Shown here one piece after another: positions 28,471 to 35,281 of a stretch of DNA of 64,000 bases. Source of the stretch: Gammaproteobacteria bacterium (lineage in GTDB: Bacteria; Pseudomonadota; Gammaproteobacteria; Steroidobacterales; GCA-2729495). The stretch is from the NCBI GenBank assembly GCA_030426355.1, contig JAUHYQ010000004.1, positions 62,001 through 126,000 of the forward strand, read 5' to 3'. A program made the translations under genes and the position numbers. The notes beneath the pieces are model-generated. The model was given only the letters and a program-made list of their open reading frames with translations. It searched no databases and was not told the origin of the DNA. Every line of letters begins with the position of its first letter. The stretch's first letter is position 1.

Positions 28471-29682
28471 CTACTGTTGGAATGCCAGGCTGTTGCTGAC
28501 AGCAATGGATGCCGCAACATCGGCGGCTTTGCCCGCGACATTGCTGATCGCTACATCCAGCACATTGGCATTGATGATGTATTGATCATCCAACGTGTTC
28601 TGGATAATCAGAGGCAGGCTACCCGTGTATGCGCCCAAATCGAGGTTGGCCTGATTGCCGGGGCCATTCTGAATGACCACGGCCTGCATGGATCCGAGCT
28701 CGGCGTAGCCGGCCGGGTTCATGCCGCTGAAATTAAAGGTGCTCGAATACTGTTGTACGCCGTTGATGTCCACAACGCGGCTTATTCCGATGCTGATGTC
28801 ACGCTGACTGCCCACATTGATGCCCCCGCGAATCTGCCCCAGCTCGTTGTCGCGCATACCGGGCTGGTTCACCGCGAGCAACATCTCCGCCGGAACCGGG
28901 GCCTCTGTCTGCGCCAGATCATCTTCTCCGGTCGACTCTCTGGGGTCTGTCGCGTCGGTGTTTGCGGCCTTTTCCATCAGCGACTGCAGGGATTCCCATT
29001 CAGCCTTGAGTTGTTCCTGTTGATCCTGCAGGGTGCTGCGCTGATCGTTGAGGCGACTGATTTCGTCTTCAAGCAACTGACGCTGTGCGCGGAACCGCTT
29101 GTGTTCGTTATCCAGCTCTTGTCGTTGTGTGCGAAGCGTTTCCAGAGCCGCTGTCAATTCGGGGCCTTCTTGATTGACTTTTTCCCGCTCAGATGCAAGC
29201 CGGGTGCGCCGAGCAGTCACGTCAGCGGCGATTGCAGAAAGCTGCTCGGCTTCTCTGTTCAGTAGCTGTCGTTGTTCATCCAGCAGGCGCTTTTGATCTC
29301 CCAATGCGGCGAGTTTCTCCCCCATCGTCGCCTGCTGGCTGCGCAGCTCTGCCTGCTGCCGTTGCAGCTCGTCACGCTGTTCGACAATGACGTGTAGTTC
29401 CTCTGCCAGCGCCATGCGCAATTGTTCTGCCTGCTGCAGCTGGCCGCTGACTGAGTTCAGGGCGGCGCGAGCCTGCGCGCGCTCAAGTTGCTCCGCAGCC
29501 TGCCAGCGCGCTGTAATTTGGAATTGCCACGCAGCTCCACCGGCCGCCAAGACCAACACAGCGGCCATGGCTCCCCAGGCCGTGTGTCGCAGTCGGCGTT
29601 GAGTGCTTGAGTTGTGCCTCGCGCGGCCGCGCGGAGCATATGCAGCGACCAGATCATCTATGTGTTGGGTACGCGCGGCCAT
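28471..29682 (-). CDS. membrane-anchored coiled-coil protein with internal double-glycine motif
   Basis: 403 residues. A cytoplasmic basic N-terminus of about 33 residues, one transmembrane helix (TAWGAMAAVLVLAAGGAAW), then a coiled coil from about 62 to 240 rich in Gln, Glu, Leu and Arg. A linker leads to MRDNELGQIRGGINVG near residue 276-291. The segment ELGQIRGG matches the double-glycine leader signature (Glu -8, Leu -7, Ile -4, Gly-Gly) cut by C39 peptidases, and a C39-like peptidase is the gene just upstream. After it comes a beta-rich domain of about 115 residues (ISIGISRVVDINGVQQY, IIQNTLDDQYIINANVLDV). Its position matches fapE, but the coiled coil is not a FapE trait that I know. 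Function unknown; probably a scaffold or a cleaved cargo carrier of the export system. Confidence 0.7.
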   Translation of the reverse strand: MAARTQHIDDLVAAYAPRGRARHNSSTQRRLRHTAWGAMAAVLVLAAGGAAWQFQITARWQAAEQLERAQARAALNSVSGQLQQAEQLRMALAEELHVIVEQRDELQRQQAELRSQQATMGEKLAALGDQKRLLDEQRQLLNREAEQLSAIAADVTARRTRLASEREKVNQEGPELTAALETLRTQRQELDNEHKRFRAQRQLLEDEISRLNDQRSTLQDQQEQLKAEWESLQSLMEKAANTDATDPRESTGEDDLAQTEAPVPAEMLLAVNQPGMRDNELGQIRGGINVGSQRDISIGISRVVDINGVQQYSSTFNFSGMNPAGYAELGSMQAVVIQNGPGNQANLDLGAYTGSLPLIIQNTLDDQYIINANVLDVAISNVAGKAADVAASIAVSNSLAFQQ

Positions 29683-29684
29683 GG

Positions 29685-30416
29685 TTAATAATCACCTAAC
29701 CGGGGCAGGGCTATGGTCAGGGATTCGAGGGTCTCGCGGTTGACCGCTTCGCCCAGCGGTGCGCGTGCGAGCAGTTGCCATTCGCGGTCGGAGCCAAAGG
29801 TTTTCTGTGCTGCTTCTGAGCGATTGCGAATAATAAAAAGGATGTTGTTTTCCCACATAGACTCAAAGCGTTGCCGAGGCATGAAACGCAATCCCAGAGC
29901 GGGGTCACCGACCAACACTTCTTCGTCATCAACGCCTTTTACGACCACAAAGTGCTTGTATCCCTGTACGTTAATCAGTGCGATGGCCGGGACACCAGCG
30001 TTGGCCAGGGTATCCAGCGATGCTTTATAGCCATCGGCCTGATAGCCGCGGCTTTCCAGGTAGCTTTTCATGTCCAGCAGCGAAAACCCCAGCTGCTGAA
30101 TCTTCTCGGTATCGCCGCTTTCATACATTTGGGCAAAAGCGTCCTGCTCCGATATTGGATCCTCGTAGTGAAACGTTAGCAGGGTTGCGAGCGCTGCCGA
30201 TCCGCAACTGAAGTCATATTGCTGCTTAACAATTGTTTCGAATTTGCGTTCCTGCTGACTGCTGACCGCCACTCGCAATCCTGATCCGCCATCGGGAATC
30301 CACACGCTGCCCGCCTGAGCGGGCTGATTTTGCATAAGCATTGACGTCAGAATGAGCGCGAAATGCACTTGTGCGGCGTAGATCACTCTCCTTCTTTTAA
30401 CTTCGTAACACAGCAT
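29685..30416 (-). CDS. C39-like cysteine peptidase, FapD-like
   Basis: 243-residue exported peptidase of the papain-like C39 family, without an ABC transporter. The N-terminal hydrophobic stretch (VHFALILTSMLMQNQPAQA) is a signal peptide. Active-site features: Gln65/Gln66 and Cys71 in KQQYDFSCGSAALATLL, His155 in GYKHFVVVKG, and Asp171 in VGDPALG. These are the Gln, Cys, His and Asp expected for an active enzyme. FapD in amyloid operons has this form. The stop and the start of the next gene are 2 bp apart. AAGGA lies 8 bp before the ATG. The likely substrate is the double-glycine motif in the next protein or the subunits themselves; this is inference. Confidence 0.85.
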   Translation of the reverse strand: MLCYEVKRRRVIYAAQVHFALILTSMLMQNQPAQAGSVWIPDGGSGLRVAVSSQQERKFETIVKQQYDFSCGSAALATLLTFHYEDPISEQDAFAQMYESGDTEKIQQLGFSLLDMKSYLESRGYQADGYKASLDTLANAGVPAIALINVQGYKHFVVVKGVDDEEVLVGDPALGLRFMPRQRFESMWENNILFIIRNRSEAAQKTFGSDREWQLLARAPLGEAVNRETLESLTIALPRLGDY

Positions 30417-30452
30417 CGTTGCGTCCTTTCGGTGCTGAAATTTGCGGGTTTA

Positions 30453-30875
30453 TCAGTTTTCGATCGACACGTTCAATATTGTGGCGCTCTGTATAAGCAC
30501 GTTATTACCGCTATTCTGAATCGAGTTGATCAGGCCGCTGGCGCTGCCAAATGCATTCCCGTCAATGATGTTGTCGCCGCTGTAAGTGTTTACGGCGCTA
30601 TTACCGCTCACCGAGCCGTTCAATTCCTGTTCATTGATGAAGACTTTGTCTATTTCCAGCATGGCTTTGGCTCGATTGTCGCCGAGCTCGTCTAAGCTCA
30701 CGCCGGACTCCGCATCACCCAGGCTGATCAACGTCTGCGACTCTGCTTCCGCCTGGGTACCGGGCTCTTCCGCACGGGCAAAAGGGACCGACAAAATCAG
30801 GCACAATGCAAGCCCGATCAGGCTGACATACAGCAATAGGGCGGGGACATGGAAGGTCCCCGCCGGTTGCTGCAT
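30453..30875 (-). CDS. small secreted protein of the Fap-like operon
   Basis: 140 residues, unknown function. A long signal peptide (FHVPALLLYVSLIGLALCLI, ending PFARA) is followed by an acidic region with FINEQELNGSVSGNSAV and a C-terminal segment INSIQNSGNNVLIQSATILN. That last segment resembles the C-termini of the two large repeat proteins (QN-x-G...L[IV]). The frame also opens at a TTG (30899), but the ATG at 30875 gives a normal signal peptide. It could be a minor subunit or nucleator, comparable to FapA or FapE. It follows the second repeat protein by about 30 bp. Confidence 0.7.
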   Translation of the reverse strand: MQQPAGTFHVPALLLYVSLIGLALCLILSVPFARAEEPGTQAEAESQTLISLGDAESGVSLDELGDNRAKAMLEIDKVFINEQELNGSVSGNSAVNTYSGDNIIDGNAFGSASGLINSIQNSGNNVLIQSATILNVSIEN

Positions 30876-30906
30876 ATGGGCTTTTCTCGAAGGGCGCAAG
30901 GGATTA

Positions 30907-32517
30907 TTAATCCATATTCGCCTGCACGGTCACGCTTTGCTCGATGAGCGCACTGTGGCCAGCCTGCTGCGCAATTACATTGATGCCCGATGCGTCGGTA
31001 AAGGAGTCGCTGATTGAGTTGGTCGTGGTGTGTATAGCGCCTTCACCGCTCACGGTAACCGTGTTGTTCGACACGGTGGCATCCAGCGTGGCAATGTTGG
31101 CTGCAATGCCGCCCAGCGTGATGCTGTTATCGACCATAGCGGTGCCCTGGCCATTGGCCGCCGCACCCGCCGAGCTCGCCGTTGCGCTGCTGCTGTTGGA
31201 TGTGCTGCTGTTGTCAGAGTTATCGCTGTTGTTTACGTCAACATTGCTGGCGTTGTTTGCGGCAATACCGTCACTGTTAGCGCTGGCGCTGCTGCTGTCT
31301 GAGCTGTCGCTGTTGTCCACCGTAGCGCTGCTGCCATTGTTGGCGGCTGCCGATGAATCGCTGGCCTGAATGTTGTCGTTGTCTGAGCCACTGGTGTTGG
31401 TCGAATTGTCATTGCCGTTGTTATTCAGCGAATCGTTGACGCCGACGGCAAGCGAATCCTCAGTCGCAGCCACGGCCTGATTGTCCGCAGTTGCAGTGCT
31501 GTCTTCGGTAGAGGTCGAGTTGTCGCTATTGTCGGCTGTGGCCGTGCTGTTGCGGTTTGCTGACGCCGACTGGTTGCTGGCGCTGGCAGCCGAACTATCC
31601 GAGTTGCTGTCGCTGACGGAATTGTCATTGCCGTTGTTGTTCAGCGAATCGCTAATACCGACAGCGGTGGAATCTCCCGTCGCGGCCACGCCATTTTCCT
31701 TGGCGATCGCACCGGTTGCTTCCATGTTGCCCGAATCAGTATTGCTGACCGAATTGTCATTGCCATTGTTGTTCAGCGAATCGTTGACCGCAACGCTTGT
31801 GGAGCCGTCGGTGGCCGAAGTGGCTTTGTTATCCGCCACGGCACTGCTGTCTTCCACATTACCGGAATCGCTGTTGGCGACGCTCGAGGAGTTGTCATTG
31901 CCGTTGTTATTCAGCGAATCGTTCGCTGCGATACTTACTGAATCCTCGGTCGCCGAAGCGGCCTGATTGTCAGCCGTAGCGGCGCTGTTCTCGCTGTTGC
32001 CTGAGTCGCTGTTACTGGTGCTTGACGAATTGTCATTGCCATTGTTGTTCAGGGAATCGTTGGCGGCAACGCTCAGCGAGTCTTCGGTTGCAGCAGATGA
32101 CTGGTTGTCTGCGGTGGCAGCACTGTTCTCGCTGTTGCCCGAATCGCTGTTGGCAAGTGAATTGTCGTTGCCGTTACCGTTCAGAGAGTTATTAACCGCG
32201 ACACTGGTCGAGTCTTCCGTTGCAGCAGAGCCCTTGTTATCCGCAGTGGCGTCGCTGTTTTCGGTTTGCTGCGAGTTATCACTCAGGTCGCTGGTATCCG
32301 AGTAAGTGCTGCTGTTACTGCTGTCCGTGCTTGTGGTCGCAGTACTGAACTCGTTGGCCGTTGCAGACCCGCCCGATGTGTTGTTGCCATTATTGGTGGC
32401 GGTTGCCTCCTGGCTGCCGGCCGAGCCGGCATTATTGGTTGGATTGGCCCAGCCAGCCGGGGCCAGGCTGATTAAACCTGCCAGCACCGCTATTTGTATC
32501 TGTTTGACGTTGTTCAT
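30907..32517 (-). CDS. large Asn/Ser/Asp-rich repeat protein B, amyloid-subunit candidate
   Basis: 536 residues. The signal peptide (QIAVLAGLISLAPAGWA) is followed by NPTNNA, a mature start also found in the upstream paralogue. Six imperfect repeats of about 42-46 residues follow, each with a core like AATEDSLSVAANDSLNNNGN then DNS and an SDSGN tail. After a Ser/Asn linker, a non-repetitive C-terminal domain of about 85 residues begins at TAMVDNSITLGGIAANIATL and ends INVIAQQAGHSALIEQS then VTVQANMD. There are no cysteines and almost no Lys or Arg; Asp makes it very acidic. Repeats rich in Asn and Ser suit a beta-solenoid or amyloid fibre, as in FapB/FapC, but the CxxC of FapC is absent. AGAGGA lies 8 bp before the ATG. 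Confidence 0.75.
   Translation of the reverse strand: MNNVKQIQIAVLAGLISLAPAGWANPTNNAGSAGSQEATATNNGNNTSGGSATANEFSTATTSTDSSNSSTYSDTSDLSDNSQQTENSDATADNKGSAATEDSTSVAVNNSLNGNGNDNSLANSDSGNSENSAATADNQSSAATEDSLSVAANDSLNNNGNDNSSSTSNSDSGNSENSAATADNQAASATEDSVSIAANDSLNNNGNDNSSSVANSDSGNVEDSSAVADNKATSATDGSTSVAVNDSLNNNGNDNSVSNTDSGNMEATGAIAKENGVAATGDSTAVGISDSLNNNGNDNSVSDSNSDSSAASASNQSASANRNSTATADNSDNSTSTEDSTATADNQAVAATEDSLAVGVNDSLNNNGNDNSTNTSGSDNDNIQASDSSAAANNGSSATVDNSDSSDSSSASANSDGIAANNASNVDVNNSDNSDNSSTSNSSSATASSAGAAANGQGTAMVDNSITLGGIAANIATLDATVSNNTVTVSGEGAIHTTTNSISDSFTDASGINVIAQQAGHSALIEQSVTVQANMD
31407..32290 (-). repeat. six tandem repeats of about 130-140 bp in gene B
   Basis: Each unit includes the segment encoding DSLNNNGNDNS, near-identical at DNA level (plus-strand form GTCATTGCCGTTGTTATTCA and close variants near 31408, 31626, 31756, 31899, 32034 and 32166). 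The fifth and sixth units (protein order) are separated by an extra spacer. Similar repeats, but with NLNDNS, occur in gene A at 33060-33860. Confidence 0.85.
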
Positions 32518-32561
32518 GGTGAGATCCTCTTGAATACTAGTTTCTTTTGGCAGGGTTGCAT

Positions 32562-34211
32562 TTACTCAATGCCGCCATTACTGCCCATGTTGGCCTGAAC
32601 GTTAACGTTCTGGTTGACAAGGGAGGTATGGCCCACATTCTGTGCTGCCACGTTGACGCCGCTGGCCTGCCCAAAAGAACCGGCAACGTCATTGCCGGAT
32701 GTGTGCTCAGCATTTAAGCCGGCAATCTGAGTTTGGTTGCTGCTAACGGCCGAATCCAGATCCGACACATTTACCGCGATGTCGCCAAGGCTGATGCTGT
32801 TGTCGACTGTGGCAGTTCCGGTTCCGTTGGCAGAGGCTGCAGCTGTGCTTGCGTTTGCGCTACTGGTGTTGCTTTCTTCACGGTTGTTGCTGTTGTTCGA
32901 ATTGTTCACCGTGACAGAGCTCTCATTGTTCGCAGCAATACCGCTTTCAGAAGCGTCGGCACTACTGCTGTCAGACGAGTTGCTGTTGTCCGTCATGGCC
33001 TGACTTTCGTTGTCGGCTGAGGCGCTAGCACTGCTGGCGGAAACGGTGGCATTGCCAGAATTGGAGCCGTTGGTGGAATTGTCATTCAGGTTGTTGTTGC
33101 CGGAGCCGTTTACCACGATGGCTGTGCTATTTTCTGACGCGGCAACGGCGTTGTTGTCCGCCGTGGCAGTTTCTGTATCGTTTTCCACTGAATTGTCAGA
33201 GTTGTTGACGGTAGATGTGCTGCCGTCGTTTGCTGCCGCGGATTGATCATCGGCATCGGCCGAGCTGTTGATATCGGTGCTGCTGTACTGAGAATTGTCA
33301 TTCAGGTTGTTATTGCCTGAGCTGTTTGCAGCAATGGAAGTACTGCCGTCGGTTGCAGCCGCGCCCCCATCTTTGGCAATGCTGGCCTCGATATCGGAGT
33401 TTCCGGAACCCGAGTTGCTCTCTGAATTGTCATTCAGGTTGTTGTTTCCGGAGTCATTGGTCACGACAGCAATACTGTCATTCGATGCTGCTGCGGCATT
33501 GTTATTGGCTGAAGAGGACTCGTTATCCGTATTGCCAGAGCCGGTATTCGTCTCGCTAGTCGAGTTGTCATTGAGGTTGTTGTTACCAGAGCTGTTGCTA
33601 ACGACAGCCAGGCTGTCTTCCGAGGCCGCTGCTGCATTGTTATCTGCATCGGCCGTCTCAACGTCATTGTTGCCTGAGCTGCTATTGCTCTCGCTTACGG
33701 AATTGTCGTTGAGGTTGTTGTTGCCAGACGTGTTGCTGACGATTGCAGTGCTGTTCTCCGATGATGATGCGCCACCATTGTCGGCGTCAGCGGTCTCTAC
33801 GTCATTGTTCCCCGAGCTTGAGTTTGTCTGTGAGTTATCGTTGAGATTGCCATTGCCCGAGCCGTTTGCAACCACCGACAGGCTGTTTTCCGATGCTGAA
33901 GAACCGCCATTATTGGCTGTTGCAGTTTCCGAATCGGTGCTAATTGAGTTATCGCTTTCGTTGGTCGCGTAGGTATCGTCGCTGGTGGTGGTGTTCGTGG
34001 TCGTAACGGTTGCTTCCGAATATTCATTCGCCGAAGCCGATCCTGCGACCGTGCTGTTGTTGTCATTGGTGGCGGTTGCGGTCTGGGACTCGGCCAATCC
34101 GCCCTGTTCTTCGCCATCGCCCGTCGCGTTGTTGGTGGGGTTTGCTAAGGCCATGCCCGCTGCCAGAAATGACAGTGTGGCGACCGGCAGTATTGTCCGT
34201 AAGTGCTTCAT
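32562..34211 (-). CDS. large Asn/Ser/Asp-rich repeat protein A, amyloid-subunit candidate
   Basis: 549 residues, first gene of the operon and paralogous to the next one. The signal peptide is HLRTILPVATLSFLAAGMAL then ANPTNNA. Six repeats of about 43 residues share the core ENSTAIVSNTSGNNNLNDNS and a SSSGNNDVE tail. The C-terminal domain has TATVDNSISLGDIAVNVSDL and ends near SGVNVAAQNVGHTSLVNQ then NVNVQANM, matching its paralogue. It has no cysteine. The ATG at 34211 is chosen because GGAG lies 7 bp upstream and the signal peptide then starts properly; an upstream ATG at 34241 adds 10 residues. It is probably the main secreted subunit, by position and copy architecture. Confidence 0.75.
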   Translation of the reverse strand: MKHLRTILPVATLSFLAAGMALANPTNNATGDGEEQGGLAESQTATATNDNNSTVAGSASANEYSEATVTTTNTTTSDDTYATNESDNSISTDSETATANNGGSSASENSLSVVANGSGNGNLNDNSQTNSSSGNNDVETADADNGGASSSENSTAIVSNTSGNNNLNDNSVSESNSSSGNNDVETADADNNAAAASEDSLAVVSNSSGNNNLNDNSTSETNTGSGNTDNESSSANNNAAAASNDSIAVVTNDSGNNNLNDNSESNSGSGNSDIEASIAKDGGAAATDGSTSIAANSSGNNNLNDNSQYSSTDINSSADADDQSAAANDGSTSTVNNSDNSVENDTETATADNNAVAASENSTAIVVNGSGNNNLNDNSTNGSNSGNATVSASSASASADNESQAMTDNSNSSDSSSADASESGIAANNESSVTVNNSNNSNNREESNTSSANASTAAASANGTGTATVDNSISLGDIAVNVSDLDSAVSSNQTQIAGLNAEHTSGNDVAGSFGQASGVNVAAQNVGHTSLVNQNVNVQANMGSNGGIE

Positions 34212-34578
34212 GGCTGGACTCCGTAGTATGTGCTCGCTCAATAAATAAATTCAGTTGTGTGTGTTCGTCAGGAAGTGCTTTGCGAGCTCTCAAAGTCCGC
34301 AGGCATAGTTCTTGACCGTTGAGGCAAAACTAGCGCAACGCGGTATTAGGGCAAATCCCTTTATTGAGTACCTTGTTTGTGGTTAACCATAATTGGGGTG
34401 GTTCGCTAACATGCGAACAGCTGTATACATGGCGGATACTTGCCACTTAACGATAAGTGGTTGCCAGAATAAGTAATAAGAGCGCTACCCAATTATTTGG
34501 AATTGAATGGTGCGCGTTCCTGTAGCAACATTGATAAAAATAAAACGCATTAGCACCAACAAGAGTGACGGAGGCGTT
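34212..34578. promoter_or_regulatory. divergent control region of the Fap-like operon and LuxR gene
   Basis: About 370 bp between the two divergent start codons, AT-rich compared with its surroundings. Four symmetric sites cluster within 85 bp: TGGTTAACCA (34380-34389), GTTCGC-N6-GCGAAC (34401-34418), TGTATACA (34422-34429) and CCACTTA-ACGA-TAAGTGG (34443-34460). The 18-bp dyads have the size expected for dimeric LuxR-type or similar regulators. No promoter could be placed with confidence. Confidence 0.6.
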
Positions 34579-35253
34579 ATGTGCCCGGTAGAAGGCAATA
34601 GCAGTTCAACAGGCCTACGTGAAATACTCGAGGCGGATAAGCGATATCATTTCAAGTTGAGCGAGATACTGCGTCAACGCGTCACGCCGTTTTTGCTGCT
34701 TATCGATCAAGATGGCAATCTGGAGTACTCGTCACTGCCTGAACAGTCTCCGTTTCAGGATAAGAAAAATCTTGACCGTGCGCTGGATCTTGCGCATCAA
34801 CTTTTTCTGTCTGGCCAGAATAGTGAGGATGCCAGCTCACAGCTTGTCGTCGACAAGCCGGACGAGCGCAGCTCGTTGTTGGTGCTGGCCGGTCGCTATT
34901 ACAGTATTCGAATATTCCCTCTGCACTGTTCTCCGGCGCAAATCAAGGCGGGCAAGTACGCCGCTGTAGTCGAGCCCATCGTCAAGCCCTTGTCCACTGG
35001 TGTCGAGTATGACCGAGTCCGGGAAAGGTGGGGCTTGTCGCGACGAGAAGTTGATGTGCTGCGCGAGCTGATGTTGGGGCACACGGACAAGCAGATTGCC
35101 AAAGCGGTCGATGTCAGTGTTGAAACGGTGCGTGCTTACTTGAAATCCATTCGCGTGAAAATTGGTGTCCCAACCCGCACCGCGATCGTGCATGCGGTGC
35201 ATCAAGCGGATAGCGCGTGGCATCGCGAAAACGTGTCAAGCCGACTCATGTAA
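34579..35253 (+). CDS. LuxR-type HTH transcriptional regulator
   Basis: 224 residues. The first 130 residues form a sensor-like region of unknown type (YHFKLSEILRQRVTPFLLLI, then IDQDGNLEYSSLP), PAS-like at a guess. The C-terminal LuxR HTH is clear: RWGLSRREVDVLRELMLGHT, then DKQIAKAVDVSVETVRAYLK and SIRVKIGVPTRTAIV. The ATG at 34579 is preferred because GGAGG lies just upstream; an in-frame ATG at 34507 has a weaker site. It diverges from the Fap-like operon and is followed by the FHA protein 28 bp later, so it is the obvious candidate to control the locus. There is no receiver domain, so it is not a classical two-component partner. Confidence 0.88.
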   Translation: MCPVEGNSSSTGLREILEADKRYHFKLSEILRQRVTPFLLLIDQDGNLEYSSLPEQSPFQDKKNLDRALDLAHQLFLSGQNSEDASSQLVVDKPDERSSLLVLAGRYYSIRIFPLHCSPAQIKAGKYAAVVEPIVKPLSTGVEYDRVRERWGLSRREVDVLRELMLGHTDKQIAKAVDVSVETVRAYLKSIRVKIGVPTRTAIVHAVHQADSAWHRENVSSRLM

Positions 35254-35281
35254 TACAAAGTAGACCGACAGGGATACCAGC

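Noticed and set aside
30944-33972. Long Leu/Ser/Ala-rich plus-strand frames opposite the two repeat proteins (for example 31481-31966 and 33295-33972)
   Set aside because: They are antisense shadows of Asn/Ser/Asp-rich codons, without signal peptides or ribosome sites, and broken into pieces.
27186-34211. Curli (csg) system
   Set aside because: The repeats lack the Q-x-G-x-x-N pattern of CsgA, and there is no CsgG, CsgE or CsgF homologue; the C39 peptidase and barrel favour a Fap-like system.
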